From Pseudomonadota bacterium (GTDB lineage: Bacteria; Campylobacterota; Campylobacteria; Campylobacterales; Sulfurospirillaceae): 64,000 nucleotides of DNA. Below are positions 1-6,806 of this stretch, piece by piece; position 1 is the first letter of the stretch, and the number at the start of each line of letters is the position of its first letter. The notes below the pieces were generated by a model. That model had not been told where the DNA came from and did no database searches. It saw only the letters and a program-made list of their open reading frames with translations. The position numbers and the translations under genes are program-made. Where the stretch lies: assembly GCA_017860615.1 (NCBI GenBank), contig JAGDMU010000011.1:1-64000 (forward strand), given 5' to 3'.

Positions 1-98
1 GAGGAAACGCCCTGTCCCATTTCGAACCAGGAAGCTAAGCTCTTCATCGCCGATAATACTCTCCCTTACTGGGATGGAAACGTAGGTCGCTGCCAGTT
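1..98 (+). rRNA. rrf: 5S ribosomal RNA, 3' part (5' end outside window)
   Basis: The first ~98 bases read as the 3' portion of a bacterial 5S rRNA, including the conserved loop around CCATTTCGAACCAGGAAG and a closing segment ending near CTGCCAG. The gene starts left of the window, so an rRNA operon probably lies upstream in the same direction. The exact 3' end is estimated from family length. The T-rich stretch just after it could aid termination, but I see no clear hairpin. Confidence 0.85.
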
Positions 99-155
99 CC
101 CGTGATTTTATCCCCTTTTATTCTTTCATTTCGTCTTATACAAAGGCGGTCTTCC

Positions 156-1046
156 TTGGAAAAAAATCAATCAAAAGCTTATTTATTTGCTCTTTTCGCT
201 GTTTTGCTTTGGTCAACGGTTGCAAGTGCTTTTAAACTTACATTAGCTCACTTTGATGCGTTACAACTTCTTCTTTATGCTTCATTTTTTTCTTTATGTG
301 TATTCTTTAGTGTTATCTGGTATCAAAAAAAGTTTTACACTCTTTTTACTTATTCCAAAAAAACCTATTTCCAACTGGCATTGTTAGGATTAATCAATCC
401 CTTTATCTATTATTTAATTCTTTTTCGCGCTTATGAGCTTTTACCAGCACAAGAGGCACAGCCTATTAATTACACGTGGGCGTTGACATTGACGTATCTC
501 TCTGTTTTGATCTTAAAACAAAAAGTTAGTTTGTATGATTTGCTAGCAGGAGTTATGTGTTACTTTGGTGTTCTAGTTATCTCTACCCATGGCGATCTTT
601 GGAATTTCTCTTTCTCGAACCTCACAGGTGTTTTTCTAGCACTTTTTTCAACGGTGTTATGGTCGCTCTATTGGCTTTACAATACCAAATTACATGTAGA
701 TCCTCTGGTTGGTCTTTTTATCAATTTTCTCTTTGGTGTACCTGCTATTTTACTCTATGCTCTTGTAACATCTCATCCATTGACATTTAATCTCTATGGC
801 TTTTTAGGCTCGATTTATGTAGGTGTTTTTGAAATGGGAATTACCTTTGTTTTATGGCTTCAAGCGATGAAATTAAGCACTAATACTGCAAAAATTGCTA
901 ATCTTATTTTTATTTCTCCTTTTTTATCTTTGCTGTTTATTTCCTTATTTGTTGGAGAAACGATTCTTTTTTCAACATTGATTGGTTTAATTTTTATTAT
1001 AATCGGGCTTCTTGTACAACAAAAAGGTAAAAAGGTCATGAAATGA
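156..1046 (+). CDS. DMT-superfamily permease (EamA family)
   Basis: Inner-membrane permease of the drug/metabolite transporter superfamily; the substrate cannot be told from sequence. The protein is almost wholly hydrophobic, with about ten membrane segments arranged as two EamA repeats (roughly residues 10-145 and 155-290), and ends in a short basic tail. A longer frame opens at 102 with GTG but would begin right at the 5S end. TTG at 156 is preferred because AAAGGCGG lies about nine bases upstream, giving 296 residues. The stop overlaps the next gene by four bases (ATGA), so it probably heads a three-gene unit with the two thioredoxin-like proteins. Family certain, start moderately certain. 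Confidence 0.8.
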   Translation: MEKNQSKAYLFALFAVLLWSTVASAFKLTLAHFDALQLLLYASFFSLCVFFSVIWYQKKFYTLFTYSKKTYFQLALLGLINPFIYYLILFRAYELLPAQEAQPINYTWALTLTYLSVLILKQKVSLYDLLAGVMCYFGVLVISTHGDLWNFSFSNLTGVFLALFSTVLWSLYWLYNTKLHVDPLVGLFINFLFGVPAILLYALVTSHPLTFNLYGFLGSIYVGVFEMGITFVLWLQAMKLSTNTAKIANLIFISPFLSLLFISLFVGETILFSTLIGLIFIIIGLLVQQKGKKVMK

Positions 1047-1420
1047 TCAAGATGGTATGTGGATTGTTAATAATAAGTCTAAGCCTCTGGGCTTCAAGTT
1101 TTAGTGATGCACGTGAAAAAGCAAAAGCACAACAGAAACCTATATTGGTCGAATTAGTAATGGAATCTTGCTTGTATTGTGAAAAAATGGAGAAATTTGT
1201 TCTTTCTAAAGAGGATGTTAAAAAGATCCTTGAAAAGAACTATATACTTTTAAAGCTAGATATTCATAAAGATGAAATACCAGAGTTTTTAGTCTCACGA
1301 GTAACTCCAACATTTTATTTTTTAAGCAGTGATGGTATTACAATTCTACATGAAGTAATAGGCGCACCTTCAAAAAGCGAATTTATTGTTCTTTTAGATC
1401 GTTATGGAATTAATAAATGA
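1043..1420 (+). CDS. Periplasmic thioredoxin-fold protein (CxxC)
   Basis: Small secreted thioredoxin-like protein of 125 residues. Residues 1-20 form a hydrophobic signal sequence, followed by a thioredoxin fold with the redox motif CLYC (Cys43, Cys46) and a cis-proline at about Pro89 (VTPTF). The layout resembles SoxW-like or DsbE-like reductants that keep periplasmic cysteines reduced; the partner is unknown. It overlaps the permease before it and the second thioredoxin-like gene after it by four bases each (ATGA), so the three are almost surely co-translated. A general thiol-reductase role is inference. Confidence 0.75.
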   Translation: MIKMVCGLLIISLSLWASSFSDAREKAKAQQKPILVELVMESCLYCEKMEKFVLSKEDVKKILEKNYILLKLDIHKDEIPEFLVSRVTPTFYFLSSDGITILHEVIGAPSKSEFIVLLDRYGINK

Positions 1421-1815
1421 AAGGATGTTTGTTTATTTTACTAAGCTTTTGCATAATTGCATTTTCATTAAAAGCAGATTTTCTTGAAGTGGAGCGCCAA
1501 AAAGCTGTAAAAGCAAAACAGCTTATACTTTTAAGCGTAGAGAAAGAGGGATGTCCTTACTGTTTGAAAATGCAAACAGAAATTTTCAATGTGCCAAAAT
1601 ACTCCCAACAAATTTCTAGAAAATATTTACATGTAAGTATTCATCAAGAGGATTCTTCTTTACCAAAGGCTTTCCATGTAAAGTATTTTCCTACCAATCT
1701 AATCTTATCGCCGTATGATCTTCATATTATTGACGAATTTGCAGGCTATATGCGTCCTGATAGTTTTATAGAGTTACTTGATGAAGTGTATGCTCAAGAG
1801 TTTAAGTCGTTTTAG
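1417..1815 (+). CDS. Periplasmic thioredoxin-fold protein (CPYC)
   Basis: Second thioredoxin-like protein, 132 residues, a diverged paralogue of the gene just upstream. A signal sequence spans residues 1-20, the active-site motif CPYC sits at Cys46/Cys49 (the same CPYC as in glutaredoxins, here in a secreted protein) and a cis-proline follows at about Pro92 (YFPTN). The start overlaps the previous stop by four bases. The 3' end overlaps the convergent Gate-domain gene by 14 bases. Two adjacent CxxC proteins could form an electron relay or serve different substrates; neither is shown by the sequence. Confidence 0.72.
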   Translation: MKGCLFILLSFCIIAFSLKADFLEVERQKAVKAKQLILLSVEKEGCPYCLKMQTEIFNVPKYSQQISRKYLHVSIHQEDSSLPKAFHVKYFPTNLILSPYDLHIIDEFAGYMRPDSFIELLDEVYAQEFKSF

Positions 1816-2680
1816 AATACTTCACAATGATATAAGCAACCAGTGTTGCAAAAAGTAGTCGTAATCCTACGATAATCCAAGGATTTGCTCCAAATATGAC
1901 AAAAAGGAGTGTATCTTCAATGATGGCATGACAGATCATCAAATAAGTCCCTATAAATAAAACTTCTCGTTTTTGCAGAAGACCCTTTTCGTACTCAGCA
2001 ATTAAAATACCAGCTCCATAGGTAATACCTAGTATGACTCCAACTAATATTGAAAAGCCACTATTGACTTTTTGTGAATGTTTTTCAATTATTGGAAGTG
2101 ATTTGATGAAATCAAGAAAAAAGATGAGTATAGTTACTAATGCTATGACTTTAATGGAAAGCGAGAGTGATTCATACAAAGAATTTTGAAGTAAGTCGAA
2201 AAGTGAATGGTAGATAGACTGATTAGGAAGAACTGTCTCTTGGCTTAGTTCGTGTGTAAACCAACTTTGAGGAAGCGTAGATGTTAATCCTCCTACCAAT
2301 AAGCCTACACTTAAACGCAAACAGATCGAATAAATCCTCGAAAGACCTAAGCGTTTCATAATCTCCGTTTCAACCAATAATGCGTGAGCAATGCCTAAAA
2401 AAACTGCTAAAACGGTCCATTCTTTTGCACCTAGGCCTAGAGGTGCTGCAAAGGCTATGGCCGCATATAGATTGAGAAAAAGTCCACTCACGATAGCAAG
2501 TGCTGCTTCTTGAGGAAGTCCTAAAAGAGCAACTATGGGCTTAAAGATAAATGTAATGTGGGAAAGAAGATCATAGTAAAATAGAATATCTGCCAAAATG
2601 TAGATAGGAACAATAAGCTTTAGAATCGTCCAAGAGCTTTTTAACGATGTTTTGAGTGAATTTTGTACGCTAAATGACAT
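1802..2680 (-). CDS. Gate (nucleoside recognition) domain membrane protein
   Basis: Polytopic inner-membrane protein of 292 residues with at least seven hydrophobic segments. Two internally similar halves, each with small-residue-rich helices typical of the Gate domain found in nucleoside transporters, SpmA/SpmB and YjiH-like proteins, place it in that superfamily. Function in Gram-negative bacteria is poorly known and the substrate cannot be predicted. It is convergent with the thioredoxin pair (14-base overlap) and divergent from the tRNA-Arg gene. Start ATG at 2680. The family is fairly certain from the hydrophobic pattern and length, the role unknown. Confidence 0.65.
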   Translation of the reverse strand: MSFSVQNSLKTSLKSSWTILKLIVPIYILADILFYYDLLSHITFIFKPIVALLGLPQEAALAIVSGLFLNLYAAIAFAAPLGLGAKEWTVLAVFLGIAHALLVETEIMKRLGLSRIYSICLRLSVGLLVGGLTSTLPQSWFTHELSQETVLPNQSIYHSLFDLLQNSLYESLSLSIKVIALVTILIFFLDFIKSLPIIEKHSQKVNSGFSILVGVILGITYGAGILIAEYEKGLLQKREVLFIGTYLMICHAIIEDTLLFVIFGANPWIIVGLRLLFATLVAYIIVKYSKTT

Positions 2681-2720
2681 TTTGGCTCTTTTTTTAATAC
2701 TTAATTTATATTAGCTAAGA

Positions 2721-2726
2721 TATAAT
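2721..2726 (+). promoter_or_regulatory. -10 box of the tRNA-Arg promoter
   Basis: A perfect TATAAT lies 21 bases before the tRNA 5' end, in a T/A-rich stretch with no strong -35 box, as usual for sigma70 promoters in Campylobacterota. The expected transcript start falls near 2733. Confidence 0.7.
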
Positions 2727-2747
2727 ACCGACCTCAAACAAATAAGT

Positions 2748-2824
2748 GCGCTCGTGGCTCAGCTGGATAGAGCATCGGTTTGCGGTACCGGAGGTCAGGG
2801 GTTCGAATCCCTTCGGGCGCACCA
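2748..2824 (+). tRNA. tRNA-Arg, anticodon GCG, CCA encoded
   Basis: A full 77-base cloverleaf can be folded by eye: acceptor arms GCGCTCG/CGGGCGC, D stem GCTC/GAGC, anticodon stem TCGGT/ACCGG with loop TTGCGGT, variable AGGTC, T stem with TTCGAAT loop, then A73 and genomic CCA. The loop gives anticodon GCG, which reads the Arg codon CGC and CGT by wobble. Most bacteria use ACG (inosine-modified) for this box. The gene stands alone between divergent and convergent protein genes. Confidence 0.92.
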
Positions 2825-2830
2825 TTCCTT

Positions 2831-3289
2831 TTAAAATATCTCTTCAAATACTCTGTATTGTGTTTTTTGCAATCCTAACTCTTCATACGCTTTTTGAGTA
2901 GCTTTGTCATCTTTATGAACATAGAGTCTAATACCACATACATCGTAATGCTCTTTTGCCAATGCTTTTGCTTTATCTAAGAGTGCATCATGAATCTCTT
3001 TTTCATGTTCATGGTCTGTAACAAAAATACTTTGGATGCAGTAATAAGCACCATTGCTCCAATCACTCCACTCTCGTGTGATCATAGCTAATCCAACAAT
3101 GACATTGTCAACGGTGGCAATAATATAAAAACCATTATGAAACTTTGCAAAGACTTGATGAACACCTTCGCTTGTCAGCGCTAAAGGAACATTCTTATTG
3201 ACAGTCTCTTTGGCGAAGAGTACGTTAAAGGTTGCAATCTCTTGGGCATCATCACGGGTTGCAATACGAACGATCAGATTTTCTAACAT
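2831..3289 (-). CDS. GNAT-family N-acetyltransferase
   Basis: 152-residue protein with the GNAT fold pattern: an N-terminal strand-helix reading IRIATRDDAQEIATF, a central strand pair with VGLAMITREW, and a C-terminal segment with Ala/Tyr spacing (TQKAYEELGLQKTQYRVFE) typical of single-domain acetyltransferases. The substrate is unknown. A strong AAGGAG precedes ATG at 3289, and the start overlaps the murG stop by seven bases, so it is translated from the ftsW-murG transcript. No sequence detail ties it to peptidoglycan synthesis beyond this context. Confidence 0.75.
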   Translation of the reverse strand: MLENLIVRIATRDDAQEIATFNVLFAKETVNKNVPLALTSEGVHQVFAKFHNGFYIIATVDNVIVGLAMITREWSDWSNGAYYCIQSIFVTDHEHEKEIHDALLDKAKALAKEHYDVCGIRLYVHKDDKATQKAYEELGLQKTQYRVFEEIF

Positions 3290-4320
3290 GGTTTCTCCTT
3301 CTTGGGGTTTTGTAGTATAACATCAACAATTTCTCGTGCACCATCTTTTTGAATCATGTCAGACAGGTGTTGAGAAACGTATAAGAGATCAACTTGCTTG
3401 ATCTGCTCTAAGAGCAATATAGGGTCAATTTCACTGTTTTGTGAAAGAATAAGGGCTAATTTTTGATCAGCCAGTGCTTTGGCATTAAAATACTGATGAT
3501 TGGCCGCAGCATGGGGAAAGGGTATAAACAAAGCTGGCACAGTTGCTGCACACAATTCCCATAGTGTACTAGCACCAGAGCGACTAATAGCAAAATCTGC
3601 AACAGCGAGCTTAGCAGGAATTGCATTGGAAAAATCAAACACATCGGCTGGAATTTTTTCTTGATCGTAAAATGCTTTCATTGCCTCAAACTCTTTTTTA
3701 CCCGTTTGATGAATGATGGCGATGCCCTCTTTGTGCAAAATGGGTGCTAATTTCTGAGCCAATGCATTAATAAAAGAGGCCCCTTGGCTTCCTCCTAAAA
3801 AGATAATAGTTTTTAGGGTATTCCTTTCTCTGCTGACCTGAAAAAAGGCTTCACTAACAGGATAGCTGGTCAACGTTGCTTGTTTATCGTAAGAGCTAAA
3901 GAATGCTTTGCTAAAAGGTCTTAGCAGTGAATTGAGTTTACCCTGAATGGCATTTTGTTCATGAATATACAAAGGAATACCACAAAGAAGAGCGCCAAAA
4001 GACGCAGGTGCAGCAGAATAACCTCCAACGGAGAAAACATATTTAATGTGATGTTTTTTAAAAATTGATTTACAGGTAAAAGCTGAGCGCATAATAGAAC
4101 AGAGCACTTGAATTTTGCGTAAGCCTTTTTTATTGACCACGCCTTGACTCTCTAAAAAATAGGTTTGTTCAAACCCTGAATCGTTTTCAAACCATGCTTT
4201 ATCTTGTCCTGCGGTAGAACCAATATAAATAGGCTTAATACCACGTTTGTTTAACTCCTCTTTTATAGCACGAGCAATCACAAGATGTCCGCCTGTGCCA
4301 CCGCCTGTAATGGCTATCAT
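3283..4320 (-). CDS. murG: UDP-GlcNAc:lipid I N-acetylglucosaminyltransferase
   Basis: MurG adds GlcNAc to lipid I to make lipid II on the inner face of the cytoplasmic membrane. The 345-residue protein opens with the glycine loop TGGGTGGH (residues ~5-12), carries the mid-protein GGSQGA loop and the donor-binding block SRSGASTLWELCA near residue 245, and has normal family length. It overlaps ftsW upstream by four bases and the GNAT gene downstream by seven, giving a tight ftsW-murG-GNAT unit. Start ATG at 4320. Confidence 0.95.
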   Translation of the reverse strand: MIAITGGGTGGHLVIARAIKEELNKRGIKPIYIGSTAGQDKAWFENDSGFEQTYFLESQGVVNKKGLRKIQVLCSIMRSAFTCKSIFKKHHIKYVFSVGGYSAAPASFGALLCGIPLYIHEQNAIQGKLNSLLRPFSKAFFSSYDKQATLTSYPVSEAFFQVSRERNTLKTIIFLGGSQGASFINALAQKLAPILHKEGIAIIHQTGKKEFEAMKAFYDQEKIPADVFDFSNAIPAKLAVADFAISRSGASTLWELCAATVPALFIPFPHAAANHQYFNAKALADQKLALILSQNSEIDPILLLEQIKQVDLLYVSQHLSDMIQKDGAREIVDVILQNPKKEKPC

Positions 4321-5477
4321 AATTTCGCCTTTTTACTAATCATTAAAACCATTCCAATGCCCACAGAAAGCGCTAAAATGGAGCTACCTCCATAACTGAT
4401 AAATGGAACAGAAATACCTTTGATAGGGGTAATTGAAGTAATACCATAGGCATTCATCAAAAATGAAAAAACAATTAAAAGACCAATACCAAGAGAAAAG
4501 AGATAATAGACTTTATTGGAGCTACGACTGGCAATTTTAAAAATACGATAAATAATGGTGATGATAACAAGGGTTAGACATGTAACTCCTAATGCTCCAA
4601 GTTCTTCAGCAATCCCTGCCAATGCAAAGTCGGTATGAACTTCACTGAGGTATCCCAGCTTAAACATGCCATTTCCGATACCTTCTCCAAAAAGCCCACC
4701 ATGTTTGATAGCATTGAGTGAGTGCGAGATTTGATAAGGCTCAGGTGCATCTTCAACTCTCAATACAGCAGCAATTTTTTCAGGGAAGAGGGAGAGAATC
4801 ATATTTTGAATGGTTGCCCACCATGTTTTGATTCTAATAATACGGTGTGTGGAACTAAAAATGGCGATTAGAAAAACAAAAATGGAACCCAAGATAGCAA
4901 GCATGAAAAGTTGTAAACTGGTGCCAGCAAAAAATGCCATAACGGCTAGTGTAAGGGCTAGGACAACTACTTGACCGAGGTCATTTTGCATGACAGCAAT
5001 AAGATAAATAACCAAGACAAAAACAGCCAAATAAGGTAAAATAAGTTTCATCTCTTCTTTAAGCGTTTTTTTGTTGTTATTCAGTTTTCTTGCAAAACTC
5101 CATGCCAAAAAATAAACAAAACCGATTTTGAAAAACTCAACAGGTGCAAGTGAAAATCCTGGAAGTCTGATCCACCTTTTTGCTCCGCCTGCTGATGTAA
5201 CTAAGGACTCTGGAAGGTAGTGCATGACTCCCATTAATAAAAGACAACTTAAAAAAATAGTAAAGCCAATATGCATTAAAAACTTATCGGGATCTATTTG
5301 TGAGAGTGCCCACATAATCGTGATACATATCATACCAACAGCAAATTGTCGAATAAAAAAATGATACTCGGAATAGTCAAAGAAGAGTGTCGTAAACACT
5401 GGCAATGACAATGAAAAAACGATGCCAACAAAGATGGCAAATGCACTGAGTGAAAAAAGTATTTTATCTGTTTCCAT
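4317..5477 (-). CDS. ftsW: Lipid II polymerase of the SEDS family, FtsW
   Basis: SEDS-family membrane glycosyltransferase, 386 residues with about ten membrane helices. Family blocks are visible: GGAKRWIRLPGFSLAPVEFFK in the middle, the GLFGEGIGNG loop, and the C-terminal PFISYGGSS signature. FtsW rather than RodA is chosen because murG follows directly with a four-base overlap, as in division clusters; sequence alone does not settle it. It faces away from flgB, with about 70 bases holding both promoters. Septal peptidoglycan synthesis with the class B PBP encoded nearby is the likely role. Confidence 0.88.
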   Translation of the reverse strand: METDKILFSLSAFAIFVGIVFSLSLPVFTTLFFDYSEYHFFIRQFAVGMICITIMWALSQIDPDKFLMHIGFTIFLSCLLLMGVMHYLPESLVTSAGGAKRWIRLPGFSLAPVEFFKIGFVYFLAWSFARKLNNNKKTLKEEMKLILPYLAVFVLVIYLIAVMQNDLGQVVVLALTLAVMAFFAGTSLQLFMLAILGSIFVFLIAIFSSTHRIIRIKTWWATIQNMILSLFPEKIAAVLRVEDAPEPYQISHSLNAIKHGGLFGEGIGNGMFKLGYLSEVHTDFALAGIAEELGALGVTCLTLVIITIIYRIFKIASRSSNKVYYLFSLGIGLLIVFSFLMNAYGITSITPIKGISVPFISYGGSSILALSVGIGMVLMISKKAKL

Positions 5478-5548
5478 GGTTTCTTATTGTATAGTTAGGA
5501 TTTATCTCATTTTACACTAAAATAGATTAAACCTGATTATAAAGCAAT

Positions 5549-5566
5549 TTGGAATGCAATTTGCTT
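5549..5566 (+). promoter_or_regulatory. Sigma54 (RpoN) promoter of the flgB operon
   Basis: TTGGAATGCAATTTGCTT has GG and GC dinucleotides exactly 12 bases apart and TTGC at the -12 element, matching TGG-N9-TTGCW closely apart from the CAC extension. It lies 32 bases before the flgB ATG at 5598, which puts the transcript start near 5576. Basal-body rod genes are RpoN-controlled in Campylobacter and Helicobacter, so the placement fits the family. Confidence 0.8.
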
Positions 5567-5597
5567 GTATAAAATATCTCGTGAAGAAAGGCAAAAA

Positions 5598-6032
5598 ATG
5601 GGTTTTGTGACCTCTAAATCAAATCAACTTTTAGAAGCAGGACTTAATGCAAGAGCAATGCGACAAGACCTCGTTTCTAGTAACATTGCAAACATTGACA
5701 CCCCTTTTTATAAAGCACGTGATGTTGATTTTGAAACAGCCTTAATTGAGAAGAAAAAAGAGATTTATGGCGATAACAGTGGCTCGAGTAAACTTGAAAT
5801 GGCGCAAACTAACAGTGCGCATCTGAGCGGAAAAACTGATTTTGATAGTTCTAAGTCGACAGTTTATCTTAGAGATGGTCAAATGGCTCGAAATGATGGA
5901 AATACGGTCGATTTAGATGTAGAAACATCTGAACTTGGAAAAAATGCAATGATGTTTAATGCACTTTCATCTGGTTTACAAAAGAATGGTCTTATCTTTA
6001 AAAGTGTTATCGAATATTCGGCAAAAGTGTAA
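5598..6032 (+). CDS. flgB: Flagellar basal-body rod protein FlgB
   Basis: FlgB forms the proximal rod of the flagellum. The 144-residue protein has the rod N-terminal signature ARAMRQDLVSSNIANIDTP and the C-terminal VDLDVETSELGKNAMMFNAL block. An upstream TTG at 5565 stays in frame, but ATG at 5598 has AGAAAGG seven bases before it and lies just downstream of a sigma54 promoter, so 5598 is chosen. First gene of flgB-flgC-fliE, nine bases before flgC. Confidence 0.95.
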   Translation: MGFVTSKSNQLLEAGLNARAMRQDLVSSNIANIDTPFYKARDVDFETALIEKKKEIYGDNSGSSKLEMAQTNSAHLSGKTDFDSSKSTVYLRDGQMARNDGNTVDLDVETSELGKNAMMFNALSSGLQKNGLIFKSVIEYSAKV

Positions 6033-6041
6033 GGAAAAACA

Positions 6042-6536
6042 ATGGCATATTTAAGCAGTTTTGATATTAGTAGTTATGGACTCTCTGCACAACGTTTTCG
6101 CATGGACGTTATTAGCTCGAATATTGCCAATGCAAACACCACACGTACCAGTGAAGGTGGTCCTTATCAGCGTAAAGATGTTGTCTTTAAAGCGATTGAT
6201 TTTAACAAAACTTTGAATGCAAAAATTGCGGGTGATAATAATATGTTAGAGTATGAAAATCCCTTAGATGACCCATTCTTGCAAGAAAATGCCAATCCTG
6301 CTATAATGACCGTAGCTGTCGATAAAGTCGTTCGTGATGAGAGTGAATTTAAATACAAATATGACCCTTCGCATCCTGATGCAAACGAAGAGGGTTATGT
6401 CGCGTATCCCAATGTCAATCCTGTCATTGAGATGTCCAATCTTGTTGAGGCAACACGCGCATATCAAGCAAACGTTTCCGCATTTCAAAGTGCAAAATCC
6501 ATAGCACAAAGTGCGATAGATATTTTAAAAGGATAA
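6042..6536 (+). CDS. flgC: Flagellar basal-body rod protein FlgC
   Basis: Proximal rod protein, 164 residues. The N-terminus carries the rod motif (SAQRFRMDVISSNIANANTT) and the C-terminus ends with the conserved helix around NPVIEMSNLVEATRAYQANV. An insert with acidic residues sits at about 60-110, as in other Campylobacterota FlgC. RBS AAGG precedes the ATG. It is followed after five bases by the broken fliE. Confidence 0.95.
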   Translation: MAYLSSFDISSYGLSAQRFRMDVISSNIANANTTRTSEGGPYQRKDVVFKAIDFNKTLNAKIAGDNNMLEYENPLDDPFLQENANPAIMTVAVDKVVRDESEFKYKYDPSHPDANEEGYVAYPNVNPVIEMSNLVEATRAYQANVSAFQSAKSIAQSAIDILKG

Positions 6537-6541
6537 GGTAA

Positions 6542-6794
6542 ATGCCAAGTACAATCGATACCATTTCATCATTAACCAATAAATCCAATAATTTTAAAAG
6601 ATTCTATTGAAGAAATTAATGATACACAAGTCAAAGGCGATAAAGCGATGGCAGATCTCGCAACAGGTGAAGTTAAAGATTTACACCAAGCAGCTATTGC
6701 TATCAATAAAGCAGAAACGAGCATGAAAATGATGTTAGAAATTCGTAATAAAGCGCTGAGTGCTTACAAAGAGATTGCTAGGACACAGATTTAA
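6542..6794 (+). pseudogene. fliE: Flagellar hook-basal body protein FliE, frameshifted
   Basis: FliE links the MS ring to the rod. Translation from ATG 6542 gives 22 residues and hits TGA at 6608. The rest of FliE is intact in the +1 frame from about 6585 to TAA 6792-6794 and holds the family block ATGEVKDLHQAAIAINKAE and the C-terminal AYKEIARTQI. That frame has a stop at 6573, so the shift lies between 6576 and 6608. Dropping one base in the run ATTTTAAAAG (6590-6600) would restore a protein of about 83 residues. Shorter than the ~100 residues usual in relatives. Sequencing error, true mutation, or slippage remain possible. Confidence 0.85.
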
Positions 6795-6806
6795 TTTTTC
6801 GCCTAC

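Noticed and set aside
6576..6610. Programmed ribosomal frameshifting in fliE
   Set aside because: The zero-frame codons TTT AAA AGA do not form a standard -1 slippery heptamer, the shift needed is +1, and no stimulating structure is evident; mutation or base-call error is simpler.
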